From Planctomycetaceae bacterium (lineage in GTDB: Bacteria; Planctomycetota; Planctomycetia; Pirellulales; Pirellulaceae), in NCBI GenBank assembly GCA_947463915.1, contig CANHVO010000023.1, positions 1-36,887 of the forward strand: a stretch of 36,887 bases of DNA, written 5' to 3'. The position numbers and the translations under genes were made by a program. Shown here piece after piece: positions 8,161 to 16,249 of the stretch; position 1 is the stretch's first letter, and every line of letters begins with the position of its first letter. The notes below the pieces were generated by a model. That model was not told the origin of the DNA and made no database searches. It saw only the letters and a program-made list of their open reading frames with translations.

Positions 8161-8226
8161 GTGATCTTAGCGGCGTCGAATGACCGAGCAACCTCGGACG
8201 AAAACCGACAGACCTATTCGCACTAG
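8161..8226 (+). CDS. Possible 21-residue small protein
   Basis: A GTG at 8161 opens 21 codons (MILAASNDRATSDENRQTYS, then His) ending at TAG 8224-8226. AAGGAGGT, a complete complement of the 16S rRNA tail, ends 3 nt before the GTG. A hairpin precedes the ribosome site and a strong terminator follows at 8253-8302, so the whole has the layout of a small independent transcript. An overlapping 23-codon ORF from ATG 8180 exists but is poorly placed for the ribosome site. The peptide is hydrophilic and not a membrane peptide. I do not recognise it. It could equally be a leader peptide or part of a non-coding RNA. Confidence 0.4.
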   Translation: MILAASNDRATSDENRQTYSH

Positions 8227-8252
8227 GTTCGGCCCATCTTTCACGGTCTAAA

Positions 8253-8302
8253 GGGCCCGCTTTCGCTTCCCAAAAAAGGTGGCGACAGCGGGCTCTTTTT
8301 TT
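8253..8302 (+). terminator. Strong intrinsic terminator
   Basis: GGGCCCGCT at 8253-8261 pairs with AGCGGGCTC at 8287-8295 (one G-T wobble). Beyond one mismatch the pairing continues through TTCGC/GCGAC-type bases, enclosing an A-rich loop. Seven T follow directly (8296-8302). It terminates plus-strand transcripts and touches the stop codon of the convergent transglutaminase gene. Confidence 0.85.
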
Positions 8303-11300
8303 ATTTCATCCACTCTCGTCGCAAATCCAGTGTCGATGGGAATTCTGGATTGGCTCGCGGCATTTTTGGAATCTGCATGCCTGGCGTATGACCAAACGGA
8401 AGAAACCGAACATTCCGTCGCCCTTCCGCTTCTAATGCATTCACTGGAAACGTCGCGTAGTTTCGGCCGCCCGGGTGGGACACGTGGTAAGTGCAACCGC
8501 CCACCGAATGCCCTGTTCGAATGTCCCATAAGTCAAAAACGAGCGGTGTGTTTACTGGTAACGTCGGATGCAAACAAGAAACAGGTGCCCAAGCCCGATA
8601 GCGTATTCCCGAAACCTGCGTACTCGGATCGCCACCAAACTGCAGTGGGACTCGAATCCCATTGCAAAGCAGTTGATGCTTGTCCGCATCCATACCAACC
8701 ACCTTTACCTCGAGTCGCTCAACGCTCGAATCAACATAACGGGCTGTCGCACCTCCAGCAGGCTCCTCGCCCAAGACATACCACGGTTCTATCGCGTTTC
8801 GCAATTGAATGGAGACTCCGTCGTATTCCACGCTTCCAATCACTGGGAATCGGAATTCGAAATGAGGTGCAAACCAATTGTCTTCCCAGTTCCATCCATC
8901 TGTTTGCAAATAGCCCAAAACATCCTGCAGATCCCGCCACAGATAATGCGGCAACATCATGCGATCATGCAAATCGGTGCCCCATCGCTTCAACGGCTGC
9001 GTGTATTCATTGCGCCAGAAATGTGCAACCATGCAACGAACCAACAATTGGGTCGCCAAACTCATCTGTGCATGAGGAGGCATCTCAAATCCCCTCAACT
9101 CAACCAGCCCAAGCCGTCCCGTCGAACTATCCGGTGAATACATCTTGTCGATGCAAAATTCCGATCGATGCGTATTTCCTGTTAGGTCGACAAGCAAGTT
9201 CCTTAGCAGCCGATCGACCAGCCAAGGCGGACAATCCTGCCCGCGTTTCGGTATCAATTCCAAGGCCGTCTGCAATTCGTAAACCGCATCACGCCGTCCT
9301 TCGTCAGCTCGCGGAGCTTGACTAGTTGGACCAATAAAACGATTGCTAAAGAAATACGAAAGGGAGGGGTGATTGATCCAAAACGCAATCATGCTCCTCA
9401 AGATATCCGGACGTCGAAGGAACGGGCTATCCCATGGAGTTGGCCCTCCCATGACGACGTGATTGCCGCCACCCGTCCCCGTATGCTTGCCGTCCAAATC
9501 GAATTTTTCCGTCGCGAGCCGACATTGACGGGCATCTGAGTAAATCATGGTCGTGTTGTAAACAAGCTCTTCCCAGTCCTTAGCGGGATGCACGTTTACC
9601 TCGATCACTCCAGGATCCGGCGTCACTTTGATCAATTGAACTCGATGGTCTCTCGGCGGCAAATAACCTTCCAAAACAATCGGCAATTGCAGGTCCGCTG
9701 CCGTCTGCTCGATCGCGGTAACCAAATCCAAATAGTCTTCCAATGTCTCGGTAGGTGGCATGAACACATAGATGCGTCCATCTCGTGGCTCAACGCAAAG
9801 TGCCGTTCTTACGATCGCTTTCGGATCGCGACGCTCTGCAGCCTGCAGCCTTGCTAACTCCTCCGCCCAACGCTGGTCATCATCCATGTTGATCGGAATG
9901 GAAACTGGAACAGCTGCGTTCGCCGGAGGGACGGGATCGCTTTTTCGTTGAACGAGGGGCGAAACGGGCGGCAACGCCGGCCTCGACGCAAAAGGATCGA
10001 TCGGATAAACCGGCTGTCCTTGCGATTGAGTACTCGTCGGCAAGGTATCCAATGGGAGTCGAAGCCCAATGGCAGAATCACCCGGCAACAAAAACAACTT
10101 TTCCGGTCTAACAGGCCATGGGCCCGTCTGCCATCTAGCCTTGCCCTGCCACCACTGTCTTCGTAACGGTAACACGATCCCCGCAGGCTTGTTAAGACCG
10201 CGATTGAAAACTCGAGCTAACCGACTTCTCTCTTCAGCGTCTGACAGCTTCGGGTCCCATGGATTTATGTCGATCGGCAATCTTTGCTCACGCCAAAGAT
10301 AATAGTAGGTGTCCTCGTAAGCCGGGACCATCCACCGCGGATCTACATTCAAGTACTTTGCGAGCGCATCGGTAAAACGCCTTGCGTGAGTGAAGTTAAA
10401 TCCATAGTTCCGATTCTCATCGGCAATCAGTCGATCGTCTTGCCAAATCGGTTGGCCATCCAAACGCCACAAACAGGTTAGCGCCCATCGAGGTAGCGAT
10501 TCGCCAGGATACCATTTGCCTTGTCCATAATGCAGCATCGCCCCTGGAGCAAAACGGTGCCGCAGCAGTTTGATTAACTGGCCAGAAAGCCCACGTTTCT
10601 TTGGCCCCACAGCATCCGAATTCCATTCCGCCCCCTCCATGTCATCGATCGATACAAAGGTCGGCTCGCCACCAAACGTTAACCGGACATCATCTTTTTC
10701 GAGCTGAGCATCGACTTTTTTGCCTAACGCGTCGATACGATTCCATTGTTCATCGGAATAGGGCTTCGTGGTTCTTGGGTCCTCGACCATGCGCTGCACG
10801 GACATCGAGAACTCAAACTCACACTCTGCCTCGTCCACCATCCCTGATATCGGAGCAGCACTCGAGGGATCAGGTGTACATGCGACAGGTAAATGCCCCT
10901 CGCCACACAACAGTCCGCTCGTGGGGTCTAACCCAACCCAACCCGCACCAGGCAAATAAACCTCTGCCCAGGCATGTAGATCTGTAAAGTCCGCTTCCGG
11001 GCCACTTGGACCATCCAGTGATTTTTGATCTGCCGTCAATTGAACCAAGTACCCCGAGGCAAACCTCGCCGCCAGTCCTAGCTTCCGCATAATTTGCACG
11101 AGCAACCACGCGGAATCTCGGCAGGAGCCGCTCTTGAGAGTCAACGTCTCTTCGGGACTTTGTACACCTGCTTCCAATCGAATCTCATAGCGAATCTCGC
11201 TCTGCAATCGCTGATTCAAGCTCGTTATCGCATCCATCGTCGGCTTCTTCGTTCGATCAACACTCGCGACCCATTCGTCGACAAGCGGAGTCGCCGGCAA

Positions 11301-11660
11301 TGTCTCAAGATAGGCTGCAAGCTCTCGAGACAACTGTGGGTCGTATTCGAACGGAAAATTATCTGCGTAGCTCTCAAGAAAAAAATCGAAGGGATTGATC
11401 GCGGTCAAATCGGCGACTAAGTCTACGACAATGGACATTCGCCTCGCTGGCTTTGGAAAAACAAGCCTTGCTTGGTAGTTGCCCTGAGGGTCTTGCTGCC
11501 AGTTGCAAAAATGATCGATCGGCGTAACTCGCATCGAATAACTGACGATTTTAGTTCGACAATGCGGTGCTGGTCGAAGCCTGACCACCTGCGGGCCAAG
11601 CGTGACAAGTCGGTCGTATTGATAATTAGTTTCGTGATGGATGGCAACGCGTATGGACAT
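8301..11660 (-). CDS. Transglutaminase-like protein with DUF2126
   Basis: A 1119-residue protein. The ATG at 11660 is chosen because MSIRVAIHHETNYQYDRLV is the usual opening of the bacterial transglutaminase N-terminal domain; a longer ORF from 11756 adds 32 unlikely residues. Residues 1-90 are that N-terminal domain. Residues about 145-255 are the transglutaminase-like cysteine protease core with a visible triad: C180 in KSGSCRDSAW, H229 in DLHAWAEVY and D245 in GLDPTSG. The large C-terminal part is DUF2126 (start near LTFGGEPTFVS). Size and order match the known family. In many genomes it sits with an ATP-grasp protein and an alpha-E protein, but here it stands alone. Amide-bond cleavage or transfer on an unknown peptide is inferred. 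No good ribosome site precedes 11660. Confidence 0.9.
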   Translation of the reverse strand: MSIRVAIHHETNYQYDRLVTLGPQVVRLRPAPHCRTKIVSYSMRVTPIDHFCNWQQDPQGNYQARLVFPKPARRMSIVVDLVADLTAINPFDFFLESYADNFPFEYDPQLSRELAAYLETLPATPLVDEWVASVDRTKKPTMDAITSLNQRLQSEIRYEIRLEAGVQSPEETLTLKSGSCRDSAWLLVQIMRKLGLAARFASGYLVQLTADQKSLDGPSGPEADFTDLHAWAEVYLPGAGWVGLDPTSGLLCGEGHLPVACTPDPSSAAPISGMVDEAECEFEFSMSVQRMVEDPRTTKPYSDEQWNRIDALGKKVDAQLEKDDVRLTFGGEPTFVSIDDMEGAEWNSDAVGPKKRGLSGQLIKLLRHRFAPGAMLHYGQGKWYPGESLPRWALTCLWRLDGQPIWQDDRLIADENRNYGFNFTHARRFTDALAKYLNVDPRWMVPAYEDTYYYLWREQRLPIDINPWDPKLSDAEERSRLARVFNRGLNKPAGIVLPLRRQWWQGKARWQTGPWPVRPEKLFLLPGDSAIGLRLPLDTLPTSTQSQGQPVYPIDPFASRPALPPVSPLVQRKSDPVPPANAAVPVSIPINMDDDQRWAEELARLQAAERRDPKAIVRTALCVEPRDGRIYVFMPPTETLEDYLDLVTAIEQTAADLQLPIVLEGYLPPRDHRVQLIKVTPDPGVIEVNVHPAKDWEELVYNTTMIYSDARQCRLATEKFDLDGKHTGTGGGNHVVMGGPTPWDSPFLRRPDILRSMIAFWINHPSLSYFFSNRFIGPTSQAPRADEGRRDAVYELQTALELIPKRGQDCPPWLVDRLLRNLLVDLTGNTHRSEFCIDKMYSPDSSTGRLGLVELRGFEMPPHAQMSLATQLLVRCMVAHFWRNEYTQPLKRWGTDLHDRMMLPHYLWRDLQDVLGYLQTDGWNWEDNWFAPHFEFRFPVIGSVEYDGVSIQLRNAIEPWYVLGEEPAGGATARYVDSSVERLEVKVVGMDADKHQLLCNGIRVPLQFGGDPSTQVSGIRYRAWAPVSCLHPTLPVNTPLVFDLWDIRTGHSVGGCTYHVSHPGGRNYATFPVNALEAEGRRNVRFLPFGHTPGMQIPKMPRANPEFPSTLDLRREWMK

Positions 11661-11855
11661 TGGAAAACTGAGGTGAGAGCAAACTTGAAATGCGTTTTTA
11701 GAACAGTCAATGCACGAACCTATTCGGGAAAATCCGAAAAGAGCGAACAATGGCAATGGAGAGGAGCGACCATCCGTCGTCGCGAGAGCATGCCAATCAT
11801 AATCGAAAAGCAGAAAGCTTGTGAGTCAAACGGGAAATGCGCGACGGAAATAGAA

Positions 11856-11880
11856 ATCGCCAGCGAAAAACGCTGGCGAT
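11856..11880 (-). terminator. Terminator after the three-gene Pil-like operon
   Basis: ATCGCCAGCG (11856-11865) and CGCTGGCGAT (11871-11880) are a perfect 10-bp stem with a 5-nt loop. On the minus strand it is followed by TTTCTATTT. It lies 53 bp after the stop of the last operon gene and upstream of the transglutaminase gene. Confidence 0.65.
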
Positions 11881-11890
11881 CGTGTTTGGT

Positions 11891-11920
11891 TGAAATTCAG
11901 TTAAGCTGAAATTCAGTTAA
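11891..11920. repeat. 14-bp direct repeat
   Basis: TGAAATTCAGTTAA occurs at 11891-11904 and again at 11907-11920 with 2 bp between. It lies between the terminator hairpin and the stop of the 798-residue gene. The role is unknown. Confidence 0.7.
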
Positions 11921-11932
11921 TCAGCGTGCAGG

Positions 11933-14329
11933 CTATTTCCCTGCTGCACTATTCATCCCCTTCTTTCCTCCACCCGACCCGCTCATGCCTGGTCCGCTCA
12001 TGCCCGGACCGCCCATACCCGGACCGCCCATACCCATTCCCATGCTATCGCCTCCCGACATTCCTCCTTCGCCACCGAAAGCAGTCGAGCCTCCAATGGC
12101 AAGCCCACCCCCTAACGGTCCAACTGGGGAACCGTCTGGCTGTGTATGCAAGTGGAAATTCGTGTAGTTGTCAAATTCGCGACTTACTACGATTTGACCA
12201 GTCAGCGGATCAAACGACACCATTTCAGCACCTGCCTTCAACAGGTCTCTCGCACTTCCCATCTGCAACGGGGCTGGTTTCTCGAAACTAACGATTGTGA
12301 CCAGATTTGAGGATCGGAAGTCCTTCAGCGCCTTAATCACCTTTTTGATTGGGTGAATGATTTCAATCGGTACTTCTTTACCCTTAGACAACTTCGACGT
12401 TCCGAAAACCAGACCAGCTTCGACGCTCTCTTTTCGCGGCACATCGATCGCACGTTCCTTTTCGAAATCAACAAAAACCGATTCAAAAGCGTATTCGCTT
12501 TTGTTCTCTTTATCTTTAGCCATAAAGACAGCTGCAGGCTTCAAAATCAAAATCGGCTTTGTTGGGTCGGACCAACTTGATTCCCGCTGGCAAACTCTCT
12601 TTGCTGGCCCTGAAGCGGCTTCGGTGGTCTTGGGAACTTCTTTCCCTTCCTCGAGCTCAAGTGCCTGAACGCGTTTGAGAGCGTCGTTGCTCAGCGTGCT
12701 TGCAGCCGGCTTGAAGCTAGCCCATTCAGGGTGATTGGAATCGTACATCAACAGTCGAACACGGTACTTGAATATCTTGCCGACAGGTGGATTGACGTCG
12801 TAAAACCGAACGAGCTTATACTTCGTGCTGGGCAGCTGCTTAGGCATTTCCATAACTATATTCGCTGCGGTACCACTGTCTTGAAATCCACCGCTCCCCC
12901 CACTGGAAGACTTGCCTCCCTTGGCCATACCGCCAGCCATGCCCATCGAGCTGCTGCCGGCCATACCCATCGACGAACCTGCTCCAGGTGCACTGCTACC
13001 AACCATGCCCGCATCGCCACCGTCCATGCTCCCGCTCGATCCCGAACTCATACCCTTGCCCATACCCATGCTAGAGCCGCCCGAGAAACCGGAAGCCGAA
13101 GGGCTTCCAAGTGCACCATTTTCTTTTTCTTCTAGTTCTGCAAGTACCGAATTCGACGCGTACTTGCGATAGTCCGTGAGCAAGATCGGTGGAATTGGCA
13201 TCGAAATATTTGGGTCTACCATATCTGGCAAATGCACTTCGTCTGCCGTGCCTTGGAGCATCTTCAATTGCTCTTTGAAAGTTGTTGGACTGGCTTTTGG
13301 AAGTGCAATCCAATCCGACTCTGCAATTTCTTTGTCTGGATTCGCTGCGCTGACCTCGGCTCGCTGAGCTTCAAAACCGACATAGTTTGGAGTATCTCGT
13401 CCGGGCGAATAGCCAACGACTTCGTAAAACTGCTTCTTGTAGTTGTCTTCCATTTCTTCATGAGGCGCCAAAGCGGTCACACAAACGAGCCCAAGTGCAA
13501 TGGCAACTGGTTTCTTCACAGCTGTCTCTGGCTTTGTCGAATTCGTCCCATCGCCGCCACCAAATGCTGCTGCCGTTTCCGGAAAAGTTCGCATACCGAA
13601 CTTGTAGCCAAGGTCGTACATAGGAGAAAGCCTTCGTTGTCCGGCCACGGTAGGATCGCCGCCTTCGCCGCCGCCGCTACCCATCATCCCCATTCCGCTA
13701 CCACCCATGCTGCCTTCCATGCTACCGCTGGGGGCTCCTCCCGAGCCGCTTCCGCTGCCCGACGACCCCGCCGACGAGCTTCCGCCCTTTCCTTTACCGA
13801 ATCCCTTTTCGCTATTGTTACTGTTGTTCTCTGGCTTTACTTTTTCCTCTTGTTTTTTTGCATCTTCAAGTTTGTCTAATGGGTCAGGATTGGAGGACAA
13901 ACGCGCCACTGCTCCGTAGAAGTAGGATGCTTCTAGATGTTTCGGTGCAAGCAATGCTGGGTCACCCCGCTTGGTACTTGTGCTCGTTTTGCTCGCACCC
14001 ATCGGGTTCGAAGCATGCGCCACCGGGTCCTTGATAACTCGCGTATTGAGGGCCGATTTTGCGTAAATCGGGTCAACCTTTCGACCCTCCTCCTTCATGA
14101 TTACGTCATTGTGGTTTTCTTTGAGCCTACCTGAAACCTGTGTCGCCTGAGCTTGGAGTTTTTCTGGCGTTTTTTCGCTGGGAAACGGCTTAGTATTGAA
14201 GCCAAGATACATCACCAAGCACGCGATCGCCGCGATCAAGCCGAAAACAAGTTTCTCAACATGGAGAATAAGAAACTCTTTTGGATTGAAATTCGATTTC
14301 GAACCAGAACTCTTCTTTTTCTTGGACAT
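11933..14329 (-). CDS. Single-span membrane protein with Gly/Ser/Met-rich linkers, third gene of the Pil-like operon
   Basis: A 798-residue protein. A basic N-terminus (MSKKKKSSGSKS) is followed by one membrane span at about residues 26-45, then a large, probably periplasmic part. Structured stretches alternate with three low-complexity zones: one near residues 185-230 (GSGSGSGGAPSGSMEG type), one in the middle (GMAGSSSMGMAGGMAKGGKS type) and a C-terminal tail of GPGM/GG repeats. AAGGAG precedes the ATG at 14329 by 8 nt. It begins 66 bp after the stop of the PilO-like gene on the same strand. The topology would suit an inner-membrane pilus alignment protein such as PilP, but I see no sequence evidence for that family. 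Function unknown. Confidence 0.85.
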   Translation of the reverse strand: MSKKKKSSGSKSNFNPKEFLILHVEKLVFGLIAAIACLVMYLGFNTKPFPSEKTPEKLQAQATQVSGRLKENHNDVIMKEEGRKVDPIYAKSALNTRVIKDPVAHASNPMGASKTSTSTKRGDPALLAPKHLEASYFYGAVARLSSNPDPLDKLEDAKKQEEKVKPENNSNNSEKGFGKGKGGSSSAGSSGSGSGSGGAPSGSMEGSMGGSGMGMMGSGGGEGGDPTVAGQRRLSPMYDLGYKFGMRTFPETAAAFGGGDGTNSTKPETAVKKPVAIALGLVCVTALAPHEEMEDNYKKQFYEVVGYSPGRDTPNYVGFEAQRAEVSAANPDKEIAESDWIALPKASPTTFKEQLKMLQGTADEVHLPDMVDPNISMPIPPILLTDYRKYASNSVLAELEEKENGALGSPSASGFSGGSSMGMGKGMSSGSSGSMDGGDAGMVGSSAPGAGSSMGMAGSSSMGMAGGMAKGGKSSSGGSGGFQDSGTAANIVMEMPKQLPSTKYKLVRFYDVNPPVGKIFKYRVRLLMYDSNHPEWASFKPAASTLSNDALKRVQALELEEGKEVPKTTEAASGPAKRVCQRESSWSDPTKPILILKPAAVFMAKDKENKSEYAFESVFVDFEKERAIDVPRKESVEAGLVFGTSKLSKGKEVPIEIIHPIKKVIKALKDFRSSNLVTIVSFEKPAPLQMGSARDLLKAGAEMVSFDPLTGQIVVSREFDNYTNFHLHTQPDGSPVGPLGGGLAIGGSTAFGGEGGMSGGDSMGMGMGGPGMGGPGMSGPGMSGSGGGKKGMNSAAGK

Positions 14330-14395
14330 AACCTGACTCCTTGATTCAACTGTTTTGCCTAAAGGCCAAAGATTTGTGACGTATCGAATCGACTC

Positions 14396-16189
14396 TTAAT
14401 TATCACTTGGGTTGTTTGGTGCCGCCGCGGCGGGCGCCGGCGTCGCTGGTTCAGGCGTCGCTGGTTCAGGCGTCGCTGGTTCAGGCGTCGCTGGTACCGT
14501 TGGCTGATCCGAGGCAGGCTGCGCCGTGTTGGGGTCCGCCACGGGCTCGGTTGTCGTTGTTGGCTCCGCCGATGGAGCCGGATCAACTGCTGGCGTTTCT
14601 GGTTTTTGCTCTGCTGCAACTGGCGTTGCGCCGGCATTCGCGGGAGCCGATTCCGATTTTTCTGCCGTCAATTCGTTGGTAATTGTCACAATGTTTTCGG
14701 GATTATAAAGGTAGATAAGTCCGAAAATCTCGATGGCAATTTCAGAATCCGGATCATCGGATGCTGCAGCGCTTCCACCAAAGGAACCGCCCCCTTCGCC
14801 GTCAGGCCCCCCGCCACTGCTCATGCCACCACTACTCATGCCGCCACCGCTACTCATGCCGCCACTACTCATGCCTTGGCCCATTCCCATCGCTCCCTTG
14901 GGACCGCCCATTCCGCTTCCGCCTGCACTACCTGTGGCCGGAGCCGCATCCGTTCCAATGCGAACCTGATAAACTTCGAGCAATAGCCCTTTGCTTCCTG
15001 CATTACCGCATTCCGTAATCAATCGACTCAAATTGGCTGGATCGACCTTGAGTCGCATCCGAATCGCGACACGCTTTGCCACTGCATCGACAGCATTCGA
15101 AGCCGTCGGCGGGTTCTTAATCGACTCCCTAAGCTCCGCGCCTTTTCGAGGCTGAAAAAGGGATTCGGTTGCAAAGCTAGTGTATCGATTGTCGGCTGGG
15201 TCGGTCGCAACCGACGCATCCCCAAATCCTCCGGAAGAACCGCCCGATCCGCCGGAATCTCCGTCCATGCTGCCTCCGCTGCTACCCATGACGTCTTCCA
15301 TGCCACCTTCTTTACTACCCATCATTCCCGATGACATCCCTCCTCCGGCGTTGGCGGATGATTCCATCTTGGTGAGAACTCCAGCATTGCGACTGGCAAA
15401 TCTCCCCATCCGAATCCATTCAATCTCGCGAACTACTGTTTGGAAATTTTCGCGAGCATCGCCGTTTGCCCGTCGAATGATGTCCATAATCCCCTTCAAT
15501 AGCCACATGTCCTCTTGCGTGTAATAGATCTCCAAAATCGAAGGAGCTGTCCCTTTGTCAAACCATGGAACGATTTGACCGAGCATCGTTTGTTGAGATT
15601 CCGCCGACCATCGCACAACGTCCGGAAGTGGCGGCACGTTGCTGGTCGACTCAGAAGCAGCAGCGTCGCCCAGCCTTGCCTTCCACTCTGTCCGAATAAT
15701 GCTCGAAACACTAGCGAACTCGGGACCAATATACTTCTTATAAACTTCTCGATCGTTTAGCGTAATTTTGTTGTAAGGTGGTGGCAAAGTAGCCGGTATC
15801 GGATATTCGATGAACTTTTCTACCGGTTGCAGTGACTCAAATAATTTGTGAGTTGATTCTTGGAAAAAGGCTTTACGCGGCCATTCCATCAATGGAATCT
15901 GACCTCGATACTGAATCCCCCAAGCTTCCTTGATATCTTTTTCCAACAAGACAAGAGATTTATCCATCTCCACATGGGAAAAGGAATTTGGATGCGACGC
16001 AACTGAACTGCTGATAGTGTTCACCTTTTCATGGGTGCTATTCAGAGCAGAGGTTCGCGATGTTATCAGCGCGTTTAGACTAGAATTGGTGAGGAAAAAG
16101 ACCACTGACGTCGCAACCAATACAAGCCCCGACAGTATCCAAAATTGGAATTTGAGTACTACGAGCAAATTTTTCTTTATGACATCCAT
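14396..16189 (-). CDS. PilO-like single-span membrane protein with low-complexity segments
   Basis: A 597-residue protein. A short cytoplasmic N-terminus (MDVIKKNLLVVLKF) leads into a membrane span at about residues 14-34, then a probable coiled coil (LNALITSRTSALNSTHEKV). This is the layout of PilO in type IV pilus alignment complexes. The assignment rests on topology and on position directly after a PilM-PilN-like gene, not on clear sequence motifs. The periplasmic part has two Gly/Ser/Met-rich zones (near residues 280-320, and a second with MSSGG repeats near 425-465) and ends in an Ala/Pro/Glu/Thr tail with ATPEP repeats. GGAG lies 8 nt before the ATG at 16189, 60 bp after the preceding stop. 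Confidence 0.85.
   Translation of the reverse strand: MDVIKKNLLVVLKFQFWILSGLVLVATSVVFFLTNSSLNALITSRTSALNSTHEKVNTISSSVASHPNSFSHVEMDKSLVLLEKDIKEAWGIQYRGQIPLMEWPRKAFFQESTHKLFESLQPVEKFIEYPIPATLPPPYNKITLNDREVYKKYIGPEFASVSSIIRTEWKARLGDAAASESTSNVPPLPDVVRWSAESQQTMLGQIVPWFDKGTAPSILEIYYTQEDMWLLKGIMDIIRRANGDARENFQTVVREIEWIRMGRFASRNAGVLTKMESSANAGGGMSSGMMGSKEGGMEDVMGSSGGSMDGDSGGSGGSSGGFGDASVATDPADNRYTSFATESLFQPRKGAELRESIKNPPTASNAVDAVAKRVAIRMRLKVDPANLSRLITECGNAGSKGLLLEVYQVRIGTDAAPATGSAGGSGMGGPKGAMGMGQGMSSGGMSSGGGMSSGGMSSGGGPDGEGGGSFGGSAAASDDPDSEIAIEIFGLIYLYNPENIVTITNELTAEKSESAPANAGATPVAAEQKPETPAVDPAPSAEPTTTTEPVADPNTAQPASDQPTVPATPEPATPEPATPEPATPAPAAAAPNNPSDN
14441..14495 (-). repeat. 15-bp tandem repeat (ATPEP coding)
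   Basis: The plus strand shows CGTCGCTGGTTCAGG three times in perfect tandem (14441-14485) plus ten bases of a fourth copy. On the minus strand it encodes PEPAT-type pentapeptides in the Pro-rich tail of the PilO-like protein. Identical copies suggest length variation between strains. Confidence 0.9.
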
Positions 16190-16249
16190 CTTTACCGCTC
16201 CAATAAACTACGACGCGTGAATTGTATTCGCCAGCAAACAACCAATTGC

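Noticed and set aside
8279-9325. 348-residue plus-strand ORF
   Set aside because: It lies antisense in the transglutaminase gene, with low-complexity composition and no family match.
13232-13879. 215-residue plus-strand ORF
   Set aside because: It is antisense to the membrane protein gene 11933-14329, and its His/Ala runs mirror low-complexity DNA.
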